64,000 nucleotides of DNA from positions 620,001 through 684,000 of the forward strand of contig JADNYJ010000001.1 in assembly GCA_015501075.1 (NCBI GenBank), written 5' to 3'. Positions 47,633 through 57,361 of the stretch are shown here, in pieces. The translations under genes and the position numbers were made by a program. Positions within the stretch are counted from its first letter, which is position 1, and each line of letters opens with the position of its first letter. The stretch comes from Gymnopilus junonius (lineage: Eukaryota; Basidiomycota; Agaricomycetes; Agaricales; Galerinaceae). The notes under the pieces are model-generated. The model was not told the DNA's origin. It saw nothing but the letters and a program-made list of their open reading frames with translations, and did no database searches.

Positions 47633-48154
47633 ATGTGGGGATGTGCAGAGAAAGATAGATAGGAGACGCAAGCTGGAATGCAGAGGCTTCAAAGAGAACT
47701 TAAACAAAGAAACAGTCAATTTGGCGCAATTGCTTCCGCTTATTTATTTTGTAATTTAGCACATAAGCCCATTTTCAAAAACATCAAGCTAAATATTCTA
47801 CACACAATACAAATTAGTCTATGGAGGGGCTGGGTATCGAAGCTGTGGCATACGGAAAAAAAATGAAGCTATTAGGCTGGATACTTGCTGAATACTGTGT
47901 TTTGACTCTGTTAGATTTAGAAAGTTCTGCTGAATGCTTTAAGCCAGGTTGCAGAGCTTCCAATTTGTCGCATCTATGGTATCCTTCACCGTGCATATTC
48001 AAAGAGAGGAAGCCTTAAGAAGCGCTTGCTCACGCCCACTGCCAGTGGTAGCGTGGACGGAGGTGGACGGACTGTCGGACGGTGGCTTACCTACATATGG
48101 TTCTCGTGGGTATGATGGTGGTTGACCGATCGTTCGGCTGGGTATTTATCTACC

Positions 48155-48188
48155 AGTTATCTGCCCGGCAACCTCCGGGCAGGTAACT
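48155..48188. repeat. Imperfect hairpin, 14-base arms
   Basis: Arm AGTTATCTGCCCGG, a 6-base loop, then CCGGGCAGGTAACT; one mismatch. It shares the AGTTATCTGCC arm with the perfect palindrome at 48340. Confidence 0.75.
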
Positions 48189-48339
48189 CGACAGTCTTTT
48201 CTGAAGATTTAAAGCGTCAGTTTCCAAATATGTGCTCTGAATGTTTTCAAGCACGTATAGTAGCACGCTCTAAGTAATTCTGCTGGTTTAAAATTATTAT
48301 TTTTTTGGTTGAGCTGCTATAACAGACCAAAAACGTTGT

Positions 48340-48365
48340 AAGTTATCTGCCATGGCAGATAACTT
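48340..48365. repeat. Perfect 26-base palindrome
   Basis: The half AAGTTATCTGCCA is followed directly by its reverse complement TGGCAGATAACTT, with no spacer. Same AGTTATCTGCC core as the hairpin 150 bases upstream. Confidence 0.85.
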
Positions 48366-48916
48366 GGCACGTGATTGGGTACCCACTCCTGGCATACTCT
48401 GCCACCATCTGGCTGTTATAAAAATGCAGAAAATCCAGATAAAAATTTAAATCTGTAGAACATGAACCTGAATGTGTTTGAACAGGTACAGAATAAAAAA
48501 TTACCTGTCAGTCTCTTTTCCTAAGCTGCAATTAGAGCAAAATTAGAGATTTAACCCTTGCTACAGCTCAGATAGTCACATTGGGCTTCACTGGGTGGCT
48601 GTTTTGTATGAGGACCAGATAACTACTATGAAAGAAGGTGATGTGAAGAATATCCACATAAGTGGGGCAGCCATTTCAAGGGCAAAATCCGGCCACATTG
48701 GGCTCTACTTATCACACATCAACTTCGCGCGTCAGCGTGAGAAGAAAAAATTGACACTTGCGTGAGCTCAGTAAAAAGATGGACTGATTTATGAACAATT
48801 GAAGAGGGTGCCGAAGAGATTTTGACCGTTTCTCAAATTCTTTGAATCTCCCCCTTTTCTCTATTTTTTAATTCTTTTTCGTGCCGAAAATACCCAGCCT
48901 ATTGATGGGTAAACCA

Positions 48917-49918
48917 TGACGGTTGGGGGTCGGCAATGTCCGCTAGGCCCATGGCGGGCCTCTGTCACATTTACGTAACGCAAATTGTGACAAAAGCCGA
49001 CCTGTTGGGAATTAAATCACTAGTAAATTTGGAAGTCCAAATATCTCCCAGTAGCATGGCCAATATATGATAAAATGTCATTCTGAGCTTGCATAGCCCA
49101 ATTTTACAGAAGAAATTGTGAAATTGAGATCGAAATCGACACCTGATGCAGATGACTTCCCGATTTAGTACCGACTTTGCGTGATCCAAGCGCGGAGAAA
49201 CAGGCCCTCGCCTCCGTGCCTCTCACTTTCGAAGGGCATAGCAAGGTCATTATTGGCCCGTTTTCCATGAAATAAATTGCAAGTTGCAGTATTTTTCCTG
49301 GTCATTTGATTTAATGCTTTAAATTATAATCTGTGTATGAGTTGGCAGCCAGATTCATTTCTACTAACCTATTATATTTGCTGGTAATCAGCTATAGACG
49401 TGCCAGGATTAGACAATGGTCCTTAGGCTTACTACCAAAAAATGTTTGTATAGAGTAGTTAAAAAATCGTTCTTGTAAATTTATGATTAAATTGACATCT
49501 GAGTGTAATACCGCAGAATTAGTAGGAATTTTGGATGTCATCTCAGCAGATTCAACTCAGAAAAGTAATGTTTCCTGGCCAATTTGTAGGGCTTTGTCCA
49601 GTTATAAATTTGTCTCAGCAAAGTGTAATGTCGAAGTCGCTCTCTGGCGAGTTTATAAAATGGTGAATTTAATTACCCTGTTTAATCCACTTTGGCAGGA
49701 GATGTAGCCACTTGGTGGCATCAACGGGGTATAAAAATATAAACGATGTATCAATAGTGTCTATCATATCATAATACCCTGAAAATTGTGTTTTATGGAG
49801 CAGCAAAGCTGGGTGTAAAGAATGGACGATCTGGGTCACTCATTTGAGGGTTTCGGCACATGTCACACTTGTGTTACGGTACGTGACGATGGCAGACATT
49901 GCCGACCCCCATGACGGT
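48917..49918. mobile_element. Non-autonomous DNA transposon A with target duplication
   Basis: The element body is 48924-49911 (988 bases) with ends TGGGGGTCGGCAATGTC and its inverted copy. Direct repeats TGACGGT flank it at 48917-48923 and 49912-49918; counting one base more, ATGACGGT (8 bases) can be read on both sides. The inner parts of the terminal repeats also match (GTCAC...CGTAACGC/CACAA...TGTGAC), with about 20 extra bases in the left copy. No long open frame and no transposase. The 8-base duplication points to the hAT superfamily; assignment by terminal repeat alone is not possible. Confidence 0.8.
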
Positions 49919-51183
49919 GGGCTCGCTACTCATACCCGTGTCCCGAAAGTAAAATAAATAATAAATAATAAGGAAGAGAGGAGAAGGAAAGGGGAGAAAA
50001 AAGAAGGGATTTGACTTACAACTGTGTGATTTGAACCTGTTTCTGGCCGGCCTTTCCGTGTCCAAGGTGTTGTGCAAAGGCGCGGGGTAAAATGGCGGTT
50101 GGCTCAATTTGGCAGCTGTTCTCATCAACACAGCCACTGGAGTAGTGAGATCACAAAAAATATTCACTACTGGTTCACTACTTTGTAAATTATTCACTAC
50201 TCACTCCTTCCACACAAAAAAATTCAAGGGTGTTAATAAAAGCGAGGGTACCTCAATTATTGAATTTTACGCTCATCTGAGGTAAATTGAGCATCCTGTT
50301 GCCTTATCTTCAAGATCTCACTACTGAGTCACATGCCCAGGGAGATTAGATTGGGCTGGATTGGGAAGTGCAGCCTTCGGCCGTGCTAAGAAGCCCGATG
50401 TAAACCGATCTGGAGAGAAACCAGCACGTGGGCTCTCCCGCGCGTCGCAAGCGACGCGCATAGTGTGTAAATTAGGTTTCCAGAGCGTGTCTGGAGACCA
50501 TCCCTTATTCTAAATTTCCGAAAAAATTTCCATGCACAAAGCGCATGTATAGTAGTTATTTCATGTCATAATAAGAACATATTTGCCTTCCTTAGTTGTT
50601 TCAATGCACCAAAAACACGAATTTTTCCTGTGTTTTGTAAAATATGATCAATGAATGGCCAAGGTCACCCTTGAAAATCACTGTAACCTCTTCTATTCAA
50701 TCCTTATTTATGCACTAAGGTATATTTTGCAAGCCATAGACAGTTAGCTAGACAAACAAGTTCAGTTTTTGAATACCTTAAGAGCAGAAATCTGGATATC
50801 AAGAAGGAAACTGACCTAAAGCACTGAAATTCACCCATTTAAATAGAAGTCTTAGCATTGGAATACCCAAGACCTAGTGCACAGGATGATATCCAGGTTT
50901 CTGGACCATCCAATTCACTTTTTGGACAAGAAAAAAATTTATGCCCTGGCCTGACTGGAATTTGCACCGGAATCTGACAGTAATATACAGTAGTTACATG
51001 TTTAAGCAGTATCACATTATATTTCTTGAATTTATCTCGCAAAATGGCAAGATTCGAGCTTGGCTTCGTCCATGCATACACGCCGGAACGAGTTTCCAAA
51101 AATGTGCAGCATGTGACTTATTCAAACTCCGGTCAGTAGTGATCAGTAGTGAAGCACGGGTATGAGTTGCGAGCCTGACGGTG
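49912..51183. mobile_element. Non-autonomous DNA transposon B with 8-base target duplication
   Basis: The element body is 49920-51175 (1256 bases). The left end GGCTCGCTACTCATACCC... matches the right end ...GGGTATGAGTTGCGAGCC in inverted order at 20 of 21 positions. The 8-base direct repeats TGACGGTG lie at 49912-49919 and 51176-51183. Inside both ends are repeated subterminal motifs TTCACTACT (50160-50210) and its inverse AGTAGTGA (51135-51152). No transposase frame. An 8-base duplication and subterminal repeats are hAT features (family knowledge). Its left duplication is also the right duplication of element A. Confidence 0.83.
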
Positions 51184-51615
51184 ACGGTGGGTGATCAACC
51201 GATGATTTGTTGACATGTAAGGCTGGAGCCAAATGTATACAAATCACTCGCAAGTCCTATAAAACCTCACTACAAAAAATTTTCAGGCGACACTCCTTAA
51301 TACTTCCTTATACCCTCGTCTCTGGACACTGCTGCAAAATACCTTTCAGGGCGCTCAGAGAGTGAGTCCTTTTCTGTCTTTTTGGCTATGATGTCAACAT
51401 TCACACTGTACGAACATTTGTTTTGCGAAACACTTGTTTTGAGTTTTCTCTTCTACAACGGTATCTGAGCCGCTTCTCCTTGTTTGATGTTTTCAAAGAT
51501 AATGATGACTAACTTTACCTGTTAGTCTTTAGGTAGGACTATCCTCAAGATAGGGAGATACGGTCTGCCCTCAATGCACCGTTTGCATCGTTACTTCTGA
51601 TCTACGACCTGAACG
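51184..51615. other. Flank of element B to the STEEP1-like stop
   Basis: Mixed AT-rich 3' flank. No gene or further repeat supported. Confidence 0.35.
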
Positions 51616-52264
51616 TCAGGCATCATTTTCACCGTCGAACGCATCCGGTGGTAGCTGGCCTTGCATCAGCGTTAGGGAACCGGACAGGATGTAGAGAAAG
51701 GGTGCATTTTTAACGGGTGGTGGGGAGGTTTGATACCCGATTTTTAGAGAACATCGTGGACAATGAAACCTGTACTGCTTTTCGTGGCCCCCTGGTCTGA
51801 GCATACACTTGAGGACAGGGCTCAGTTCAGGATCAATAAATCAGTTTACCTCTCTAAGAGAATGGGTTCTTCTGCTACAGCGTTTAATTTGAAGATTCTG
51901 GCCTTGTCGGCGTTGTTGTCTCGAGAACGAACGATAATGGCATTGTCTGTCTTTCGACGCGGAAGAGTTGCTAGACTTTTATCAATAACAAGCTAACATT
52001 GCAAAAGTAAGGTTATGATTGAGGAATAGAAGCTTAATTGACACACAATGAACTCGCCACAGATGCAGTCTGGTTGAGCATTTGAAAATGATATTTCGCC
52101 GAATTCAACTTCGTCACTCACAGTAGACACGCAACGATGCCGCGGAACTTGCTGTTGGCTGTGCTAAAATTCGAGTTGAATAACAGAACAACACGAAAAC
52201 AGAACGGAAAGGACGTACCGTCAGTTGAAGACGACACGGCGGATCTGGAGACAACTTTTGGCAT
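51616..52264 (-). CDS. STEEP1/UPF0428-like protein
   Basis: Small protein of about 140 residues in four or five exons. The start MPKVVSRSAVSSSTD lies at 52264. Exon 2 gives LRVYYCICGEFILVIDKSLA. Then LPRRKTDNAIIV, KARIFKLNAVAEEPILLE, and the C-terminal block HEKQYRFHCPRCSLKIGYQT. The Cys pairs YCICG and CPRC, the GEFILVID motif and the LPRRKTD motif identify the STEEP1 (CXorf56) family. In mammals this aids ER exit of STING; the fungal role is unknown. The last residues (DAFDGENDA) are acidic. It faces the ankyrin gene across 183 bases. Confidence 0.85.
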
Positions 52265-52447
52265 TTGTATGTAGTCGGTGGTACAGCGTACATACCTGCC
52301 TGATGGAAATGTCGGTTCTTTTCATTTCGTGTCACTGCCACTTGTCAGAAAGCGGTGCAGAGTAACGTGACGCCCGTTCCCGCACAGTGATTCTGAATTT
52401 AATTACTTTAACTTGTTTTCCTACGTCCACCATCATTCCTCGCCTTT

Positions 52448-54393
52448 ATGGCCGAGAAAGACGCTACTGCGCGTTTGCGCAGGGCGGTCAAAGGTTATCC
52501 ACGTCCTATTATTCCTATTCTTCGTGCTCAATTATATCCAGAAAACAACCTTTTCCTCGTCAAACGCCTAATTCAAAGGACAGATATGCGGAATCCTGAT
52601 ACAGCCCCAAGGCGGTATACTTCCTTGGCCTGGGCGGCTGTACTTGGACATGAAGAGACTTTTGAATTCCTCCTCACTGCTGGTCATGATGATGAAGAGT
52701 TGAGCCGTGTACGTTTCTTTTATGCATCCATTCTTTTTTCCATTCAAAGTGACGCTTGCACAGGATTCTGAAAACAACACGATTCTCATGCTCCTGGCAG
52801 ACCAAAAGCCATCGTCTTCTGCTTCTTATGTGTCATCTTCACTGGAGAACAATGGTGCCCATTTACGGATGGCTCGTTTATATTATGAGCGGTACTCATG
52901 GATTCTCGATTGGTCCAATATTCACGGAAAGACAGCTCTTCATATAGCTGCATTAAAGGGTGACGAAGAACTCGTTAGAGTATGTTAAATTCATTTTTAG
53001 TTGTGATTCTCATTCATTTCGAACTAGATGCTATGTGACCTGGGAGCGGATTATGATCTTTCTGACAACAAGGGAAATACGCCGTTACACTAGTGAGTGA
53101 CATGACATGACACTCTGTTTAGCTTATGCAAGTGCTCTCTAAAGTGCAAGCTCGTGGGACACATCCCAGTCAGTACTAATACCGTTCTCTACTCGGACGC
53201 AGCTTCCTGATCCTGTTACATAGACTGTTCAGCTACTCATAGAGCGGGGTTGTCAGTATTCGGCTAGAAATAATCAAGGGTTTACTGCCTCTGATTATGC
53301 CTATTCGTTTGTATTTCTACGTGATACAACGGCAGCTCGATATTTACTTTTTTTGACCTTAGGTTCAGCAACACGGGATACTCTGCAAGACACTGCGAGA
53401 GCACAGTTCGAGATTAATAAAAAACAGAGGCGAAACATTTTCGCACAGGCCGCCCAAGCAGCTGCTAGGGGCAATGACTGGGGAAGTCCTCTTCCTTTTG
53501 CCAATCCACCTCCTGTTCCTGCAAAAGATGGGCTCGTATCCGCAAGGATGAGGAGAGGCTCTGTAACAAGTCGGACGACGACTACATCAGAGAGTGAAGA
53601 TCCTGAGGTTATGTACAATGGTCAACTTTCATCTTCTCCTTCACAACCTTCTACTGGCTCAAGCTCTGCTTTCGTCCTTCAACCAAGTTTATCCCAACAT
53701 ACACCGCATATGCCGTCATCAAGTAACATCCCAGCATCAAAAAATTCAACGTTGGCTACCCCATCGAATCTGCCTCCGCACTGTCTCCAATTGCTAACCG
53801 TATGCGAGAAAGGGACGCCGATGCTATGGAAAAATATCTAAATCGAAATCGTAGTGGGAGTCAAGGCACGGCATCAACGGATAACAAGTCTCAGAGTGGA
53901 TCCTTCTTTGCGTCAGCTGGACCTTCCTCTCATGGAGACGACATCGGTGCTTTGAGCGGAACGATGACACCGCGAAAGCTACGACCCTCCGCTTCAGCTG
54001 CGCAACTTAGAACGACGCATGGTTCTAGCTCCAGTGGAGGAAGTAACATAACTCAAAGTGACAGTCGAAATCGTTCAGGCACAAGTTCAAGCGCCAGCCG
54101 CGGGGCTATTTCTGCTCTCCCTTCGCTTGCCAGATCCTCTTCTACGTCGAAATCTCTCCGTTCCATAGCCAGTGCAGATAGACTGGCTTTTGAAGATGCG
54201 GAGTCCTACACAGGACCGCCCAGCCAGTATGCTCGATTTCCTGAGCCCCATTACTGCAGAGGAACACCCCACGCCAACCAATGGGCGGCGGAAGGCTTTT
54301 CATATTCTTGCCAAGCCTTTACAGACCTTTGACTCCTCAGCAGGCACCAGTCATCGACGAGGGATGTCATCAGCTTCCGTCCGCGGGTCCTAA
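52448..54393 (+). CDS. Ankyrin-repeat protein, Avo2-like TORC2 subunit candidate
   Basis: N-terminal repeats: LRRAVKENNLFLVKRLIQRT (after removal of a 48-base intron at 52494-52541), YTSLAWAAVLGHEETFEFLL, GKTALHIAALKGDEELVRML, GNTPLHYASSWGHIPTVQLL and a last QGFTASDYAYSF. Then Ser/Thr/Pro-rich to the end. The layout (four to five repeats then a Ser-rich tail) and the opening LRRAVK..NNLFLVKRL resemble yeast Avo2 of TORC2; this is inference from layout. The tail shows two frame changes without usable introns (53735-53800 and 54185-54235); reading the outer frame gives the end MSSASVRGS at 54393. A 42-base intron at 53321-53362 is stop-free. Confidence 0.75.
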
Positions 54394-54700
54394 ATTCATA
54401 CAACAACGCCTCCTTGTACTACCATCTCACTGCACTGTATGATTATCCAGAACAGGTTTATTTGCTTGCTAGTGCCTTAGGTCGCACCGCCCTTATTTAT
54501 TTGTGTATTTCTAACTTCTGGGTCTCTTAATGTTTGTTAGATGTTTAGATTTTTATACGAGATGAATGCCACAGAGTGAGTCGGAAACTGCCGAGCAGGA
54601 GTGCTGCTGTCTTCATGTCGGCTAGAGCCTAGTATGGATCGCCTATACATAAGTGGCCCCCACTCTGGATGCTACCCACCTCCCTCTTAGCTGGCATACC

Positions 54701-57185
54701 ATGATACCCCAGATCGCTGATAGCGACGACACAAGTCAAATCCCATGGCCTGCCGCCAGAAGCAGGCAACAGCCCCAAGCCGAGTCAGGCGTCAATGCTG
54801 ACTCTACCATTTCCACTGTACTTGACAATGATGCTGCTGGCAACAGGAGATCAAGGACCCCTTCTCCGAGGCGACTTTTGTCGACCTGGGATCTGGTAAC
54901 CCTTAGTGTCTCGATGGCGGGGGCACAGATTGCATGGACCGTTGAACTTGGGTGAGACAGCCGGATGTAACAATCTGCATCTCACTCACACCTTTTCGTA
55001 GATACGGAACACCCTTCCTACTCAACCTCGGCCTCGAGGAGCACTTGACATCCTTGTGTGGTTGGCAGGTCCGATTAGTGGGTTAATAGCACAACCCGTC
55101 ATAGGTCTGCCTGCTCTGTTGTATATCCTGCCTTGCACTGAGTGATTTATGCTATTGACCTTTAGGTGCCTTATCTGATGCTTCTTCCTCTAAGTACCGC
55201 CGACGTTTCTGGATTGGCGTGTCAACTATAGCACTCGTCCTGTCAACATTGGTTCTGGCCTATTGTGTGGAGTTGGCAAACTTTGTCGTTGATCTCCTGG
55301 CTGTTGGTGCTGGTGATTGGACGGAACGAAGGAAGTACATCGTATGTCAAATATTCTTTTCTTGCTGCCTGTTTCCCTTAAATTTCGTCAGGCCAAAAAC
55401 ACTGCAATTGGATTGGCGATTGTATCGTTCTACGTCTTGGATTTCGCTCTGAATGGATTGCAAAGCTTCTCTCCGAAATCTACTGCTCGATGTGACCCCT
55501 CCTAGTCAGCTTAGTTCCGCCATGCATGGCACGGTCGGATGACCAATGCGGGTAACATCGTAGGTTTCGGTTTTGGTAAGCAAATTCTCTTTGATTACTT
55601 TCGCAAATATAAAATGATTGCAGGCTATCTCCCTCTTGCAAGTTTGCCTATCATCAGGCTCCTAGGAGGCAGTCAATTCCGTAAATTCTGTGTCATATGT
55701 ATCATCATCCTGGTATTCACCGTATGGATGACCTGTGCCAACCATGAGGAGGAAGAACGACCACAGTCACATAATAGGCAAGGGTACGTAAAATGACATT
55801 CAGTCGTTGATATCAAATGATAATCACTGGCTAGAAATATGAGGGATGTGTTCGTCAATATCTACAATGCTGTCAGAGATCTTCCTAAGCCAATCCGCCG
55901 TGTATGCTACGTCCAAATATGTGCATTTATGGGCTGGTAAGCGGCTCCCCGCGATGCATCTATTGCACCTCATTCCCACTTGCTTTCAAGGTTTCCTTTC
56001 TTATTTTACTCGTATGTCCCAACTTCACTGAGAACCACCAACTAGGAGCTGACCCCTCTTTCGTTTAGAACAACATACGTTGGCCAAGTTATGGCATATG
56101 AACTAAAAAGGGAGCCAGATCCGGAACTTGCTACAAGGAAGGGGAATTCGCCATGTTAATATACAGTATTGGTAAGTCGTCAGCAACAATTGTTCTGTAT
56201 TTTGTCTCACCTATTTTCAGTCGGTGTAATAGCTGGCACTGTCCTTCCTCATCTTGCTACTCGTGATCGGCGACTTATGGGCGCAAAGAGTGACGTGGAC
56301 GAAGACGCTGAAATCTCTCGGCTTAGAGCTATGGTACGCCAATGGAGGATTGAAGCAGCACGTCAAGGAAAAGCTCTATATCTACCAGTAATGCCATTCC
56401 TCTTGCGAAATATCTGGACTGGTGCACTTTTGTTTTTCAGTCTTTTGACGTTGTCAACCTTTTTCATTACCACTGTTTTCCAGGTATAGTGCTTCAAAGA
56501 CACATAATGATAAAGGGACTGATCACAAGTTGTATAGGCTACAATATTCATAAGCTTTGTGGGTATTTGCTGGGCTGTTGCTATGTGGGTGCCATTTGCG
56601 ATCATCATGGAAGTAAGTTTTCCTTCCATTATCATCGACCGTATGTTCATCAATTTCTGCAGCTCTTGAAAGAGCCTCCACCTCCAATACATGTGGTACA
56701 TGACAATCAAAGACCTTTCCACACACGCAACGTCTCCACACCCAGTCATCTTTACCGCCTTGCTGGTGAAAGACAGCCTCTGGTTCGTCGTCGTTCTTTC
56801 GACGAGTACGAGAACAGGATGGACGAGGAAATCATTCCTGGAAAACCACTGGCTGGTGGGACTATACTCGGTATTCACAATCTAGCGATAGTATTGCCTC
56901 AATTGATGGTAAGAACACTTATTAAGCGGCATCTTTCTTTTCACCTGAACATTGACATAGGTTGCTATCTTCACAAGTATAATTTTCCAAGTGGTAGATG
57001 GACCGAGTAGCGGTGACTCAAACACATATTATGGTAAGAGTGGCGTCGCATGGGCTTTACGTTTGGAGGTATCTGTACTTTGTTGGGTGCCCTGCTTGCC
57101 CGCAGAGTGCCTCCCACCCCACTGAGAAGGCCATGAGACGTCGATTGGTGAAATGAAACTCCTCGGAGAAGAAACTAACCCATAA
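54701..57185 (+). CDS. SUT/SLC45-type sugar:H+ symporter, frame broken in about seven places
   Basis: MFS transporter of the glycoside-pentoside type related to plant sucrose carriers and fungal Sut1. The start MIPQIADSDDTSQIPWPAA begins a disordered N terminus; then LVTLSVSMAGAQIAWTVELG and YGTPFLLNLGL. Later WLAGPISGLIAQPVIG, SKYRRRFWIG, GYLPLASLPIIRLLG, FPFLFYSTTYVGQVMAYE, IAGTVLPHLATRD, ICWAVAMWVPFAIIME, AIVLPQLMVAIFTSII. The conserved pieces lie in different frames: single-base changes are needed near 55055, 55463, 55521, 56142, 57062, 57118 and 57150, most of them in short runs of one base. It is either a young pseudogene or poorly polished assembly. The end at 57185 assumes the corrected C terminus; an uncorrected frame stops at 57136. 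Confidence 0.75.
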
Positions 57186-57361
57186 TAGACACGCAACTGG
57201 TTTCTATCTAGGTCATTTTAGGATTCTCATCCGATAGCCTTGATTGTTGTCGCTTTGCATGTTAGACTCACATGTATTTCTACCCTGCAATGATCTAATT
57301 TCCGTGGGCTTTTCCCCTATTACATGAACGCCACTGATATTTACGATACTGTCAACCGGTC

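Larger units (their letters stand above)
47633..48916. other. AT-rich, gene-free region with palindromes
   Basis: Contains the two palindromes listed separately, poly(T) near 48300, and no gene. A few short open frames are not called. Confidence 0.4.

Noticed and set aside
47814..48018. Opposed short frames near 47820-48018
   Set aside because: Both strands are open by chance in AT-rich DNA; no conserved residues or splice signals.
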